A DNA stretch of 64,000 nucleotides from an uncultured Algibacter sp. (GCA_947502405.1 CANMZT010000002.1:124001-188000), one strand, 5' to 3'; positions 28,458-38,260 are shown, numbered from the stretch's first letter. Notes: generated by a model from the letters alone, not told the origin. A program made the numbers and translations.

Positions 28458-28826
28458 TTAGCTTTTTTTGTAATAAATTTCAATTTCTGAAATTGCTGGC
28501 TTCTCTTTTGACTCTTCAATTAAAACTCTACACTTTGATGCGGTAACCGTTTCAAAATCATATGTCCCATTTGAGCTCATCGTTGTTCCGTTTGCAAAAT
28601 CTTTCCAGCTTTCATTTTCAAAATATTGAATCTTATAATTTAAAATGTTACGCCCTTTTTCTTGAATAACCATTTGATTAAAGGTTTGTGGTTTAAACCA
28701 TTCTACTTCTAACCATTCGTTTGATGTTGCCCTTGCTTTCCAGTGTGTTTCTATATTTTCGTCATTAGCCCTAAACGCCTTAAAAAGAAATTGCTTTTGA
28801 ACTAGGCATTGAATCTTAGGTTTATT
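28458..28826 (-). pseudogene. Broken F5/8-type carbohydrate-binding domain remnant
   Basis: Reading the - strand from a TAA at 28827-28829 down to the TAA at 28458-28460 gives an open stretch of about 122 residues. It matches the C-terminal F5/8 module of the GH78 protein at 20344-23628 nearly end to end: KAFRANDENIETHW, LEVEWFKPQTFNQMV, YKIQYFENESW and ISEIEIYYKK. The first methionine in frame, at 28673, would cut the domain in half, and there is no signal peptide or catalytic domain. It therefore looks like the 3' remnant of a deleted larger enzyme, probably a rhamnosidase. It lies between the gene at 28911 and the GH59 gene. Confidence 0.8.
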
Positions 28827-28910
28827 TTAACAGACTATTTAAGTGAAAAATTGGTTTAGCTCCCGGTAAGTTTAGAAACCTAAGCAAAACCAGTTATAAA
28901 AAATAATATC

Positions 28911-30827
28911 TTAACTTACTTTTATCGAAAGAAGCAATTCTTTTTCACCTTCATTAAAAAACACTTCAAATGGAATAGCTTCTGCACCAGGAACCATATT
29001 AAAGGTTCTTTTACCTTCAATTTCTTTGGTTTTAATTGGCGCGTTTGCAGAAATAGTAACTAATCCCTCTGGTTTATTAATGGTAATTTCTGTATCACTT
29101 ACTTTTGTAACAACCTCACTATTTGGAGAAATAATTGGTAACACAAATGCTGTTGGTACTGTAATATTTTGCTCAGTTGTTACTTTAATGTTTATTTCAT
29201 TTTCTGAACATGTATAGCCAATTTTAAAACTGGATGCCGTTTCTTCGACAATTGCTCTTTCTACATTTTTCAAAGCTACATTAGCTAATAATTTAATAGT
29301 TCCGTTTTCATCTTTACTTTCAAAAGTAGCTGGTAAATCGTATAAATTGGTATACCATTTTTCTTCTTTAAACGTTTCTATTCTTGGTGTAAATGAAATA
29401 TCTTTATTAGGTTGTACTTGCTGATTATTCTTTTCAACCAAAGCGTATTCTGCCATACTTGCGGCACATAATAACCCAACTTTATTATGGTATAACACCC
29501 CTAAAGCGCCACCTGAAGCTTGACGGAAATCGTATTTATAATGATATTCTGCATCATAAGCACTTACTGTACCTCTCCAATCTCCTCTAGCAAAGAGATA
29601 CACATCTAAATCTTTAAAATGTTTTATACCATCTGCATTAGTTCTTGGTAACGTTGCGGTTGCATTTATTTCTGGCAAATGATTCCAGTGGTCTAGTAAT
29701 GCCGCTAAAGGTTTGGCGTGTGTAAACGTATGGTGTACACATGCAGGAATACCTGCTTCAATAAAACCAGGCCCTCCATGAATTAATCCATCTGCGGTGC
29801 AACGTTGCAATAATTCTGTGTTTTTTACAGCTGCTGTTCCAAATGCTGGATTGATGTGTGCCATCATTCCGAATGCAGGTTGGCTACCATCACAAGTTCT
29901 ACTTCCCCAATAACTCCACTTGTACATTCTATTACCCCAGCTGTTATCCCAAGCACCATCGGGTAACATAAATTCTAAATGACTATTTAGAGATTTAGTT
30001 AAGATTTGTAATAACTCTTCGTCTTTTTCTTTGAGTGCATACATTACTAAACTGTTCAAGGTTTCCTCTACGTTGTATCCTAAATCTACACCATGTAATC
30101 CTTTTTCACTCAGTTTACTAGAGCTCTTTTTACATTCTCCAAATAGCAGGCCTTCATTTGCTGTAAAGTACGCTTTTACTTGAGATGCTAATGTTTTACT
30201 CTTGGCTTTAAAATCGTCTCTACCTAAAACATTACCTATTAAATTTAATCCGTAAACTGCTGTTCCTGGATAATTTATATTTGTAAAATCTATGGTAAAT
30301 GTATCGTAAATATATTGTCCTGCTTTTTCTAAACGCTTTTTCCAAGCTACATAGGTATCATCATCTAAAACATGACCATGGTAATGCAATGCTTCAGCCA
30401 AAGCAATGGCTCCAAAAACAGTAATACCTTTCCACGATTTTGGGTTTCTTATTACGGTCCAAGCACCATTCTCTTGAGACACATTATTTTCAGCCCAAAG
30501 CATGACTAATTTAGCACCTTCTAAATATTTTTCATCACCAGTTTTGTCTGCCATATATAAAAACGGATAGACAGCATCCATACAACGTCCGTGAATATGA
30601 GAACAAGATGGGCAGCCTAAAGCGCCGTGTTGCTCCAAGTTTGATGGATTGTTTATTTGTACTTTTAACATGCCATCACTCCAATCCTTTAACAAACCTG
30701 AAATTAGGTTTTTAAATTCTAATGAATGTTCTGGATGACTTTCGCAGGATTTAAGAAGTCCTGATATTGGCAATGACAAGCCAAAACTAGCAAGTGTTGA
30801 TAGTTGAATAAAGTTACGTCGTTTCAT
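28911..30827 (-). CDS. Secreted (alpha/alpha)-toroid protein, candidate ulvan lyase (PL40-like?)
   Basis: A 638-residue protein opening the 30-kb operon. It begins MKRRNFIQLS, a twin-arginine-like signal, and continues to a lipobox-like LLKSC at residue 28. The first ~380 residues show helical repeats with tandem Trp, His and Asp motifs (GRCMDAVYPFLYMADKTG, GAWTVIRNPKSWKG, LPDGAWDNSWGNRM), as in (alpha/alpha)-toroid lyases and hydrolases. The last ~230 residues are beta-rich. I do not recognise the family with certainty. Its position as first gene of an ulvan operon suggests it may belong to the ulvan lyase family PL40. A hydrolase or structural role cannot be excluded. The cysteine cluster CPSCSH...GRC at residues ~70-85 is notable. 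Confidence 0.5.
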   Translation of the reverse strand: MKRRNFIQLSTLASFGLSLPISGLLKSCESHPEHSLEFKNLISGLLKDWSDGMLKVQINNPSNLEQHGALGCPSCSHIHGRCMDAVYPFLYMADKTGDEKYLEGAKLVMLWAENNVSQENGAWTVIRNPKSWKGITVFGAIALAEALHYHGHVLDDDTYVAWKKRLEKAGQYIYDTFTIDFTNINYPGTAVYGLNLIGNVLGRDDFKAKSKTLASQVKAYFTANEGLLFGECKKSSSKLSEKGLHGVDLGYNVEETLNSLVMYALKEKDEELLQILTKSLNSHLEFMLPDGAWDNSWGNRMYKWSYWGSRTCDGSQPAFGMMAHINPAFGTAAVKNTELLQRCTADGLIHGGPGFIEAGIPACVHHTFTHAKPLAALLDHWNHLPEINATATLPRTNADGIKHFKDLDVYLFARGDWRGTVSAYDAEYHYKYDFRQASGGALGVLYHNKVGLLCAASMAEYALVEKNNQQVQPNKDISFTPRIETFKEEKWYTNLYDLPATFESKDENGTIKLLANVALKNVERAIVEETASSFKIGYTCSENEINIKVTTEQNITVPTAFVLPIISPNSEVVTKVSDTEITINKPEGLVTISANAPIKTKEIEGKRTFNMVPGAEAIPFEVFFNEGEKELLLSIKVS

Positions 30828-30855
30828 TTATATATATTAATATTTTGATACACGA

Positions 30856-30900
30856 TGAAGTTAAGAAGACAACCTCTATTAACTATCCTGTTTAATCCTG
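30856..30900 (-). promoter_or_regulatory. Tandem CAGGA promoter of the 30-kb operon
   Basis: On the coding strand two CAGGAT sites (30895-30900 and 30885-30890) lie one helical turn apart. They are followed 21 nt later by TAACTTCA (30856-30863), which resembles the Bacteroidetes -7 box. The ATG of the 28911-30827 gene is 28 nt farther on. The same layout recurs upstream of six other genes in the window. Confidence 0.65.
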
Positions 30901-30913
30901 TTTTTTATAACAA

Positions 30914-30944
30914 AAAAGCCAGAGACAACATTGCTCTGGCTTTT
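30914..30944 (-). terminator. Rho-independent terminator of the lyase gene 30966-34187
   Basis: Arms AAAAGCCAGAG (30914-30924) and CTCTGGCTTTT (30934-30944) pair perfectly around a 9-nt loop. On the - strand the hairpin is followed by a T-tract. It lies 21 nt past the lyase stop codon and separates that gene from the operon promoter at 30856-30900. Confidence 0.88.
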
Positions 30945-30965
30945 CTATAATTGATTAGGAGTCTT

Positions 30966-33900
30966 TTATTTGATAACTAGTTTAGTGTGATATACTTTAT
31001 TATCATCTGCCAGTGCTTTTAATAAGTAGACACCTGAAGGTAAATTATGGCCTTGTTTGACCTCAATAAAACCGTTACTAGTTGCGTTTTGATATACGAC
31101 TTTACCTAACAGATCATATATTTTAACTTTAGCATTATTAATGTTTTGAAATGCAATAGTAAACTCATCCGAAGCTGGATTAGGATATACTTTTAAAGAT
31201 ATTCTTTTTAAATCATAATCATTCACACTCAATAAAGGGCCTCCTGTTCCAACAACTTGCCATTTACTTCTCTGGTCTCCTTCAGCAAAATCAGTTCCTT
31301 TAAGAAGGTTATAACAATTACCATCTGTGTGATGGTACAAAAATCTATTATTATTTTTAGCTTCAAAGCTAAAAGTATTATCTGATGAATTGTAATGTAC
31401 TGTCCATATTTTATCGGTATCTACTGCTGGAGATTCCTTAGTTGTACTTACTACCAGATAAGCTCCTGCAGTAAAACCTCCTCCTGTAGCACGTAAAATC
31501 CCATTATCTTCACTATCTATGTTATAATAATCTATACCGTCCACGGTTGATGCCGTAAATTTCCATTTTCTATCTTGGCTATCTCCTGTATCACGCATTA
31601 CCACAGGTTGGCTACTTGAAGGACCTGCTCCTAGATATTTTCCCGTAGCTACATTTATTAGCTTATAGATACCTTCGTCATCACCACCTCCCCCTTCGCC
31701 ATTAGTGATTTTCATTCGGTCAAAATTAAAACCTCCAACTTCGCCTACAACTTTAATTACCTGAACACCTTTTTGAAGTGTAATTGTTGTTTTGGTTCCC
31801 AAAAATCTTGTGAGGTTTGGAGTAGTTCTTAGCGTTATAGATTTAAGCGTTGTAGTGCCTTTCATTATCTTTAGTTTTTTTGAAGAACCAGTAGATGCGG
31901 CAAAAACTTCTAAATCATACACGCCATCCTCGGGTACGTCTATTGTGTATTCTGCAAAGTCATTAACATTCCAAGAGTTTAAGTAAAATATAGAATTACT
32001 CCATCGCGTTACATTTACACCACTTTTTGTAGTATAATGTTCAGCTTCAATTTCGGTAGGAATAATGTGTGTTTTGGGTTTAACAGTAATCGTTTTTGAA
32101 ATTTGGGTAGAAGTAAAGTAATCATTCCCAATGTCTGAAACAGTTACAGTTGCTGTACCTGCTCCTAAAGCATGCCTAACTTGGTCGCTCCATACAATAG
32201 CCACTTGATTATTGGGACATACAAACCTTAAATTTGCATCAGGATTATTACTACTTGCTACAAGACTAAAAGCTGGATCTCCTGAAGTAACTTCTGGAAT
32301 ATCCTGAAAAGTAATTACTTGTTGTCTTATAGGAACAGTATACTCCAAACTAACAATGGGAGCAGCATTATAAGTATCATCGCCAGGTTGCAAAGCATTT
32401 ATGGTAGTGGTTCCTGCACGTTTTACCTGTATTTTTCCATCAACAATTATCGCAACATCTGTATTGGTGCTTTCATACTGTACTGCCAAACCAGAACTAG
32501 CTGTAGCATTTAAAACTTGGTCTGGCTCACCCCAAGTATAACTATTTGGAGTTAAGCTAAACGTAATGGTTTGATTTGACTTTGATGCATCTGCATTAAC
32601 TACTAATGTTTGAGGTACATCCGCTGCGCTATCATACGTACCATCTCCAACTTGACTTGCAATAATATCACATGTGCCAACACCCATAATTCTCACTTTA
32701 TTTCCTTCAACAATACGAGCAATATTCGTATCTGAAGAGTTATAAGAAACGGGTAATCCCGAACTTGCTGCAGCATTTAATTCAAAATCTGCATCTCCTT
32801 CTGTCTTAGCCACCAAAGGATTAAAAGTTATAGTTTGTGGCGTATATTCTTCTTTTGTTAATTGAAACACAAAACAATGAATAGGGACTTCAGCACTGTT
32901 TTTATGCTCACTAAATACTACTGCAATAACACCATCTTCCATTATAGTTATACTCTTATTTGCAGTTATACCTGTATTTGTCCTAAAATCTTCTCTCCAA
33001 GTATAAGTTCCAGCTAATGCACTAGTAACCACAAAATTCCCTCCTGATAAGTTAAACTTATACATACGGTTACCATAAAATACGCCTAAGGATCCTTTAT
33101 TTCTATCTTCAGTAAACTCAGTTTCGTTTTGCTTTCTCAAATAGTTATAAGCATTTGTACCTTTAGGTTTTATATAGGTATAAATATCATTTTTAAGTGA
33201 AATTGCTAGCTGAGGTCCTCCAGCCCAACCTGCATTATCGGGCACACTACGTGGGTCTGCAATAAAAAATGGTGTATGATCTATAACTGGTAAATTATAA
33301 CTTTTTCCATCTAATGTTGTTGCTTTATCGTCCATGTGTTCGCCAAGTTCCATAACGTAAACGCCCTCATTTAAACGCGTAGGAGACTCAGCCCATCTTG
33401 GAGAGTACACATAATAAAATTTACCGTTGATGTACTTTGCACTTCCATAGCAAAAATTACGCTCTCCTTGAGTTACCTCTACACCTCTTCCCTGTATAAT
33501 TTTAACTTCATTAGACCATGTATTACCATCATAATATGTCATAATAATATCACCACCAACGGCAGACCCTAATCGCCTTTCAAAATACATTTCTCCTTGA
33601 TCGTTAGTGAATAAATCAGGATAGGTTACTCCAGTTACTTTTTTTCCTGGTATTAGGTAATCTTGTTGAGGCAGAAAATTGGCTGCAATAAAATCACTAT
33701 CAGGACCATAGGCAATATTCTTTTTAGACCTTATATAATTTAAGTCTTCATTGTGATGATCGAACATTAAATGCACTGTACCATCTATTGAACATATACC
33801 AACATTTGTTGTTAAATGTGTATCTCCTTTACCTCCTACTAAACTCATTTTTGCAGGAAGTGCTACATGCACCCAACTACCTTCTCCAATTTTTTTTCTA

Positions 33901-34187
33901 GAAATCATTAAAGTACGATCAGCCCAACCACCTCGATACCAAGTATAAAACACATAACCATTTGATACTTTCATACAATTTCCATGAGGATTTATACTTC
34001 TACCGTAATGAAATGGTTTTGGGTCGTCTGCTTTCCAAAAGTAAAGCGCTTCATCTGTTACTTGAGAACTTTCTAAAAAAGTAACTTGTGCAGTAAGCTT
34101 TTGAGGAAGTATATTAGCAACTAGAAATAGTACTAAAATAAATATGTATTTCTGAACGATGGCTGCTGTTAATTGAAGTGCTTTCAT
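30966..34187 (-). CDS. Multidomain beta-propeller lyase, PL24/PL25-type ulvan lyase, T9SS-secreted
   Basis: The best start is the ATG at 34187, giving 1073 residues with a signal peptide ending KLTAQ; an upstream in-frame ATG at 34328 would run through the promoter. Residues ~35-445 form a BNR_4-type beta-propeller with SINPHGNCMKVSNGY, GDTHLTTNVG (H124) and MFDHHNED (H145), the histidine pattern expected of PL24/PL25 ulvan lyases. Three Ig-like repeats follow (~448-530, 535-617, 620-703), then a CBM6-like sandwich (~708-828), a beta-trefoil (~838-980) shared with the PL28 lyases, and a T9SS sorting domain (~995-1073, ending KLVIK). It should cut ulvan by beta-elimination outside the cell. 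It has its own promoter and terminator. The choice between PL24 and PL25 cannot be made by eye. Confidence 0.82.
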   Translation of the reverse strand: MKALQLTAAIVQKYIFILVLFLVANILPQKLTAQVTFLESSQVTDEALYFWKADDPKPFHYGRSINPHGNCMKVSNGYVFYTWYRGGWADRTLMISRKKIGEGSWVHVALPAKMSLVGGKGDTHLTTNVGICSIDGTVHLMFDHHNEDLNYIRSKKNIAYGPDSDFIAANFLPQQDYLIPGKKVTGVTYPDLFTNDQGEMYFERRLGSAVGGDIIMTYYDGNTWSNEVKIIQGRGVEVTQGERNFCYGSAKYINGKFYYVYSPRWAESPTRLNEGVYVMELGEHMDDKATTLDGKSYNLPVIDHTPFFIADPRSVPDNAGWAGGPQLAISLKNDIYTYIKPKGTNAYNYLRKQNETEFTEDRNKGSLGVFYGNRMYKFNLSGGNFVVTSALAGTYTWREDFRTNTGITANKSITIMEDGVIAVVFSEHKNSAEVPIHCFVFQLTKEEYTPQTITFNPLVAKTEGDADFELNAAASSGLPVSYNSSDTNIARIVEGNKVRIMGVGTCDIIASQVGDGTYDSAADVPQTLVVNADASKSNQTITFSLTPNSYTWGEPDQVLNATASSGLAVQYESTNTDVAIIVDGKIQVKRAGTTTINALQPGDDTYNAAPIVSLEYTVPIRQQVITFQDIPEVTSGDPAFSLVASSNNPDANLRFVCPNNQVAIVWSDQVRHALGAGTATVTVSDIGNDYFTSTQISKTITVKPKTHIIPTEIEAEHYTTKSGVNVTRWSNSIFYLNSWNVNDFAEYTIDVPEDGVYDLEVFAASTGSSKKLKIMKGTTTLKSITLRTTPNLTRFLGTKTTITLQKGVQVIKVVGEVGGFNFDRMKITNGEGGGGDDEGIYKLINVATGKYLGAGPSSSQPVVMRDTGDSQDRKWKFTASTVDGIDYYNIDSEDNGILRATGGGFTAGAYLVVSTTKESPAVDTDKIWTVHYNSSDNTFSFEAKNNNRFLYHHTDGNCYNLLKGTDFAEGDQRSKWQVVGTGGPLLSVNDYDLKRISLKVYPNPASDEFTIAFQNINNAKVKIYDLLGKVVYQNATSNGFIEVKQGHNLPSGVYLLKALADDNKVYHTKLVIK

Positions 34188-34228
34188 AACAATGTCTTTT
34201 ATATTTAGATTTTTGTATAGAATTACAT

Positions 34229-34272
34229 AAAAGTCACACAGATAATAAAAAAAAGCATCCTGACCTATCCTG
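34229..34272 (-). promoter_or_regulatory. Tandem CAGGA promoter of the beta-propeller lyase
   Basis: On the coding strand CAGGATAGGTCAGGAT (34257-34272) has the 10-bp period, and TGACTTTT (34229-34236) lies 20 nt downstream at the place of a TAnnTTTG box. The chosen ATG at 34187 is 41 nt farther. This also argues against the upstream ATG at 34328, which would place the promoter inside the coding region. Confidence 0.65.
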
Positions 34273-34374
34273 ATTTTAAGACAAACGGGGTAATAACTCG
34301 ACAAGACACTTAGTTGTAAGAAAACCAATTGTGTAATGTCTCAATTTGTAATGATACAACAGAAATATTTAAAC

Positions 34375-34407
34375 AAGTTTTCTTTGTATTCGCTACAAAG
34401 AAAACTT
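34375..34407 (-). terminator. Hairpin after the PL28 gene 34452-36461
   Basis: Arms AAGTTTTCTTTGTA (34375-34388) and TACAAAGAAAACTT (34394-34407) form a perfect 14-bp stem with a 5-nt loop, 45 nt past the stop codon of the lyase gene. The following - strand sequence is only moderately T-rich (GTTTAAATATTT), so termination is likely but may be incomplete. Confidence 0.7.
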
Positions 34408-34451
34408 ATTTAAACTCGTATAAACTAATACTTTAACAGCATCTTAAAGTC

Positions 34452-36461
34452 TTATTTAATAACCAGCTTAGAATGGAATACTTTATTATCCTCTGTAAAA
34501 GCTTTTACTAAATATACACCTGTTTTAAAATTAGTACTTTCAACTACCAAATCACTTCCATTAGCCTCATTTTGATAAACGCGTTTTCCTAAAATGCTAT
34601 AAATTTCTAGACCCCTAACATTGGGTATGTTTTTAAATGTAACTGTAAATCTATTTTCTGCAGGGTTTGGGTATATTTTCACAGAAGGCACCTGAATTTC
34701 AGTACTATTAACACTTAAAGTCTGGCTTGTAGAGATAGCTTCCCATACACTTCTTGTGTCTGATTCTGGTGCTATGCTGTGTGTTACGCTACCATCAACA
34801 TTATGATACAAATACCTGCCAGCTGTTCTCGATTGAAATCTATAAGTGTCTTCTAAATCATTATATTCTATTGTCCATGTTTTATCGGTATCAGTCGATG
34901 GCGCCGTTACACCTGTACTAACAACACGATAAGCACCCCCAGAAAAATTAGCTCCAGGCGCACGCAATATACCAACAGTTTCACTATCGATATTAAAAAA
35001 CGATCCACTTTCAACGAAAGTCCAATGTGTGTTTTGAGGTTCACCTGAGTTGGTCATGGTAACTGGTGTAGCACTTGATCCTACAGCAGTTAAAAATTGA
35101 CCTGTATTTACATTTCTTAATCTGTAAACACCTTCAGAAGGTGCTGTACCATTATCAACAACTTCCTCTCTTTGATAGGTTGTATTTGCCCATCTCATTT
35201 GTGCTCTACCTTCTCTAACTCGATATACACCATATCTAATACCAGACTCTAATCCTCTTTCTGGGTCAGGGATTTCATAATTAAAAGGGTCTCCTCCAAT
35301 TACAGCATCACAATAATGTATTTTTTTTGTGGCATCGTTTGGATCTACTCTAAAACCTACCTCTAGCTCAAAGCTAACTTCTTCATTTTTATTTACCTGC
35401 TTTAAAAAAACAACTTCTCTACCAACACTTCCTTCTCCACCACGTTCCAAAATACGTTCAGCATAAATATCAAAAGCCACTTGCTTGCCTGCATTGATGC
35501 CTGTGCCATAAACAGGATGCGCTCTATATAGACAAATTGCAGGATCATTTGAGCCACCTCCACCGCTGTGTTTTCCTTTGGCCTGTGCTAAATAACTTCC
35601 GCTTGAATTAAAAGAACCAGTATCTCCTACTTCAAGAATTCTTAAAACTCCTGTAAATCTTGCATAACTTCCAACTCCTGTTTCTCCAGATCTAGGTAGA
35701 GAACGCTCTATCCTAGGTTGTAAGGTATTTGGTGCATCCCAGTGGTTAGACCCATCTGTAATATTGTAAACACCCCAAGTTTTACCATTGACATCACTTT
35801 CCGAGTAATCGGAGTAGCAACTTCTGTCATCAACAGTACCTACATTAACAGAGTTTGTTATATCAACGTTTCTAGTATTGTCGTTTTGGAATTCAGGTGA
35901 ACAACTTAAATCCGTACTCGTATCCTCATCGGGCGCTACTACTACAGGAGTTTGCACATAAGGAATGAGTTCCCAATTACTTCTGCCGTCCGTATCTGGC
36001 ACTACAACATGGGTAACAGTTCCATTAGGGTCATGGTACATGAACCTGCCAGAAGTTCTTGATTCAAATCTATATGTATCGTCCGTGGCGTTGTAACTTA
36101 TAGTCCAAGTTTTATCAGTATCAGCAGCTGGTGACGCTTTAGTGGTACTAACAACAACAAAAGGTCCTCCAGGACCACCATTACCTGGTGCACGCAAGAT
36201 TCCAGCACCTTCAACTTCATTATCTATATTATAAAAAGCCCCACTAACAACAAACGTCCAGTGCGTACTTTGGTCATCTTCATCTAAATTTGTCATTGAT
36301 ACAGGTGTTGCGCTTGCACCTGCATCTGTTAAAAATTGCCCTGTTTCTACATTTCTCAATCTGAAAATGTCATTAGAAGGAAGTACACCTTGAGCAGTTA
36401 TGCTAAATGAACATAACGCTAAAACGAAAAAGAAAATGGATTTAAGAGTATTTTTTTTCAT
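34452..36461 (-). CDS. PL28 ulvan lyase flanked by two beta-trefoil modules, T9SS-secreted
   Basis: A 669-residue protein with signal peptide (ends SITAQ, residue 24). Residues ~32-167 form a ricin-like beta-trefoil, ~178-430 the PL28 catalytic domain, ~445-577 a second beta-trefoil, and ~593-669 a T9SS sorting domain ending KLVIK. The PL28 core contains [11 protein letters not shown] and the GIRYGVYRV...MRWANTTY segment, which hold the candidate catalytic Lys and Tyr known for this family. It cleaves ulvan next to unsaturated uronic acid formation, outside the cell. The two trefoils presumably bind ulvan. It has its own CAGGA promoter and a downstream hairpin. The neighbour at 36620 has almost the same core but only one trefoil. 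Confidence 0.88.
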   Translation of the reverse strand: MKKNTLKSIFFFVLALCSFSITAQGVLPSNDIFRLRNVETGQFLTDAGASATPVSMTNLDEDDQSTHWTFVVSGAFYNIDNEVEGAGILRAPGNGGPGGPFVVVSTTKASPAADTDKTWTISYNATDDTYRFESRTSGRFMYHDPNGTVTHVVVPDTDGRSNWELIPYVQTPVVVAPDEDTSTDLSCSPEFQNDNTRNVDITNSVNVGTVDDRSCYSDYSESDVNGKTWGVYNITDGSNHWDAPNTLQPRIERSLPRSGETGVGSYARFTGVLRILEVGDTGSFNSSGSYLAQAKGKHSGGGGSNDPAICLYRAHPVYGTGINAGKQVAFDIYAERILERGGEGSVGREVVFLKQVNKNEEVSFELEVGFRVDPNDATKKIHYCDAVIGGDPFNYEIPDPERGLESGIRYGVYRVREGRAQMRWANTTYQREEVVDNGTAPSEGVYRLRNVNTGQFLTAVGSSATPVTMTNSGEPQNTHWTFVESGSFFNIDSETVGILRAPGANFSGGAYRVVSTGVTAPSTDTDKTWTIEYNDLEDTYRFQSRTAGRYLYHNVDGSVTHSIAPESDTRSVWEAISTSQTLSVNSTEIQVPSVKIYPNPAENRFTVTFKNIPNVRGLEIYSILGKRVYQNEANGSDLVVESTNFKTGVYLVKAFTEDNKVFHSKLVIK

Positions 36462-36499
36462 AGCTTTTTTTTTAATTTAGTTGATTTATGTCAACTATG

Positions 36500-36543
36500 C
36501 AAATTTATTTAAACTTCACAAAACCCCATCCTGAACTATCCTG
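36500..36543 (-). promoter_or_regulatory. Tandem CAGGA promoter of PL28 gene 34452-36461
   Basis: Coding-strand CAGGATAGTTCAGGAT (36528-36543) is followed 20 nt later by TAAATTTG (36500-36507), a perfect TAnnTTTG -7 box. The ATG is at 36461. This is the clearest of the seven promoters because both elements are canonical. Confidence 0.75.
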
Positions 36544-36619
36544 CTTCCAGAGCATTAAGATACTTATATAAAAGACCTTTTGTTAAGTATAAACTATTAG
36601 TCTTATTAACTAATATTAA

Positions 36620-38176
36620 TTATTTTATAATCAACTTAGAATGAAACACCTTTTTATCCGTAGAAAACACTTTAATTAAATAAACTCCAGCTTGAAACCC
36701 AGAGCTATCTACTTCTAAAACATTACTTGATGGTGTATTTTGATACACACGTTTACCTAGAATGCTATAAATTTGAATCTGCTTTACATTATTAATGTTT
36801 TGAAGGTTTATTGTGAATTTATTTTTTGCGGGATTTGGATATATTTTTATTGAAGTTGTTTTTAAACCTTTATCATCTGTACTTAAAGTTGTCCTTTCGA
36901 AAATCCATTTACTCCCTGCTTCTCTATATGGAATATGTGTAATAATATCATTATTTTCATCAACTAAATGATATAAAAAACTACCTCTATCTAGTGTCTC
37001 AAAACTATAGCTTCCATCTCCATTATGATACACTCTCCACATCTTATCAATGTCTGCTCTTGGAGGAGAAAAAAGCGTACTAATTAGTTCTGGTTCAGAA
37101 AAACCACCTTTAAATCTAATTATACCTCGCACCTTACTATCTATATTATAGTAAGTGCTGGATTCTTCTGTATCAACCTTTACAAATCGCCATTCTTTAT
37201 CTTCACCTACTCCCGAATCGCTTGGTACAAGTACAGCACCATCTGACATTAAATATTTACCTGTAGCTAAATTTCTTAATCTAACATAATTTTCTGAATT
37301 ATTATTGTTATTACTACCGTCATCAACAACTTCTTCTTTATTGTATGTTGTGTTAGCCCACCTTATTTGCCCTCTACCACCTTTAACTCTATATGCACCA
37401 TATCTAATACCAGATTGTATACCTCTTTCTGGACTTGGAATATTCCATTTAAAAGTTTCTCCACCTATAACGGCATCACAATAATGTACTTTTGTATTAC
37501 CAAAAATTGTTTCTTCCATTCTAAATCCTACCTCCAACTCAAAACTTGTTTCAGCATTTTTAGCAACATTTTTTAAAAAAACAACTTCCCTACCAGGGCC
37601 CGATCCACCACGTTCTAGAATACGCTCCGCATAAATATCAAATGACACTTGCTTGTCTGCATTTATTCCTGTACCGTAAACAGGATGAGCTCTATATAAA
37701 CAAATAGCAGGGTCTGGCGGACCACCACCACCTGTATGCTTTCCTTTAGCTTGGGCAATATAAGTTCCGTCTTGACCAAAACCACCAGCATCACCTACCT
37801 CTAAAATCCTAAATATTCCTGTAAATCTTGCAAAACTTCCAACACCTGATTCCTGAGATCTATCAAGTGAACGTTCAATCCTAGGCTGTAATCCATTTGT
37901 ATCTAAATGATTGGAACCATCGGTAATATTATAGACACCCCATGTTTTACCATTCACAACGCTTTCGCTATAATTTGAATAACAACTTCTATCATCAATA
38001 GCCCCCACATTATCAGACTTTGGTAAATCTGGTCCAAACCTATCAGGATTTCTGAATTCATCCGAACACTCTAGGCTAGAACTAGTATCTTCATCAGGTG
38101 CTGTTTGGGCTGTTAAAAAAAGTGAAAAGAGTGCAAAACTTAAAAATAATAAGGATCTAAAAGTATTTTTTTTCAT
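36620..38176 (-). CDS. PL28 ulvan lyase with one beta-trefoil module, T9SS-secreted
   Basis: A 518-residue protein with signal peptide (ends LFLTAQ, residue 24). Residues ~27-282 are the PL28 domain, with the long [19 protein letters not shown] and [13 protein letters not shown] segments nearly identical to the paralog at 34452. A poly-Asn linker (~289-294) leads to a beta-trefoil (~297-427), then a T9SS sorting domain (~441-518). Candidate catalytic residues are the Lys in QAKGKHTGG and the Tyr in RYGAYRVK. It should depolymerise ulvan extracellularly, giving 4,5-unsaturated ends for the GH105 enzyme encoded at 48026. It has its own CAGGA promoter; no terminator is visible between this gene and the next. 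Confidence 0.9.
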   Translation of the reverse strand: MKKNTFRSLLFLSFALFSLFLTAQTAPDEDTSSSLECSDEFRNPDRFGPDLPKSDNVGAIDDRSCYSNYSESVVNGKTWGVYNITDGSNHLDTNGLQPRIERSLDRSQESGVGSFARFTGIFRILEVGDAGGFGQDGTYIAQAKGKHTGGGGPPDPAICLYRAHPVYGTGINADKQVSFDIYAERILERGGSGPGREVVFLKNVAKNAETSFELEVGFRMEETIFGNTKVHYCDAVIGGETFKWNIPSPERGIQSGIRYGAYRVKGGRGQIRWANTTYNKEEVVDDGSNNNNNSENYVRLRNLATGKYLMSDGAVLVPSDSGVGEDKEWRFVKVDTEESSTYYNIDSKVRGIIRFKGGFSEPELISTLFSPPRADIDKMWRVYHNGDGSYSFETLDRGSFLYHLVDENNDIITHIPYREAGSKWIFERTTLSTDDKGLKTTSIKIYPNPAKNKFTINLQNINNVKQIQIYSILGKRVYQNTPSSNVLEVDSSGFQAGVYLIKVFSTDKKVFHSKLIIK

Positions 38177-38216
38177 ATCAATCTTGGATTCTGGTAATAT
38201 TTAATAATGATTTCAT

Positions 38217-38260
38217 AAAACTCATTGAAACCTGAGTAAAATGCATCCTGACCTGTCCTG
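38217..38260 (-). promoter_or_regulatory. Tandem CAGGA promoter of PL28 gene 36620-38176
   Basis: Coding-strand CAGGACAGGTCAGGAT (38245-38260) keeps the 10-bp period. TGAGTTTT (38217-38224) follows after 20 nt at the -7 position. The ATG is at 38176. The stretch GxTTTTATG just downstream occupies the same place as in the 34229-34272 promoter. Confidence 0.65.

Noticed and set aside
28458-28673. Small intact gene of 71 residues
   Set aside because: Its frame continues upstream with the first half of the same F5/8 domain, so the methionine is internal and the region is a remnant.
34188-34328. 47-residue N-terminal extension of the beta-propeller lyase
   Set aside because: The extension lacks signal-peptide features, runs through the CAGGA element and -7 box, and the internal ATG at 34187 gives a proper signal peptide.
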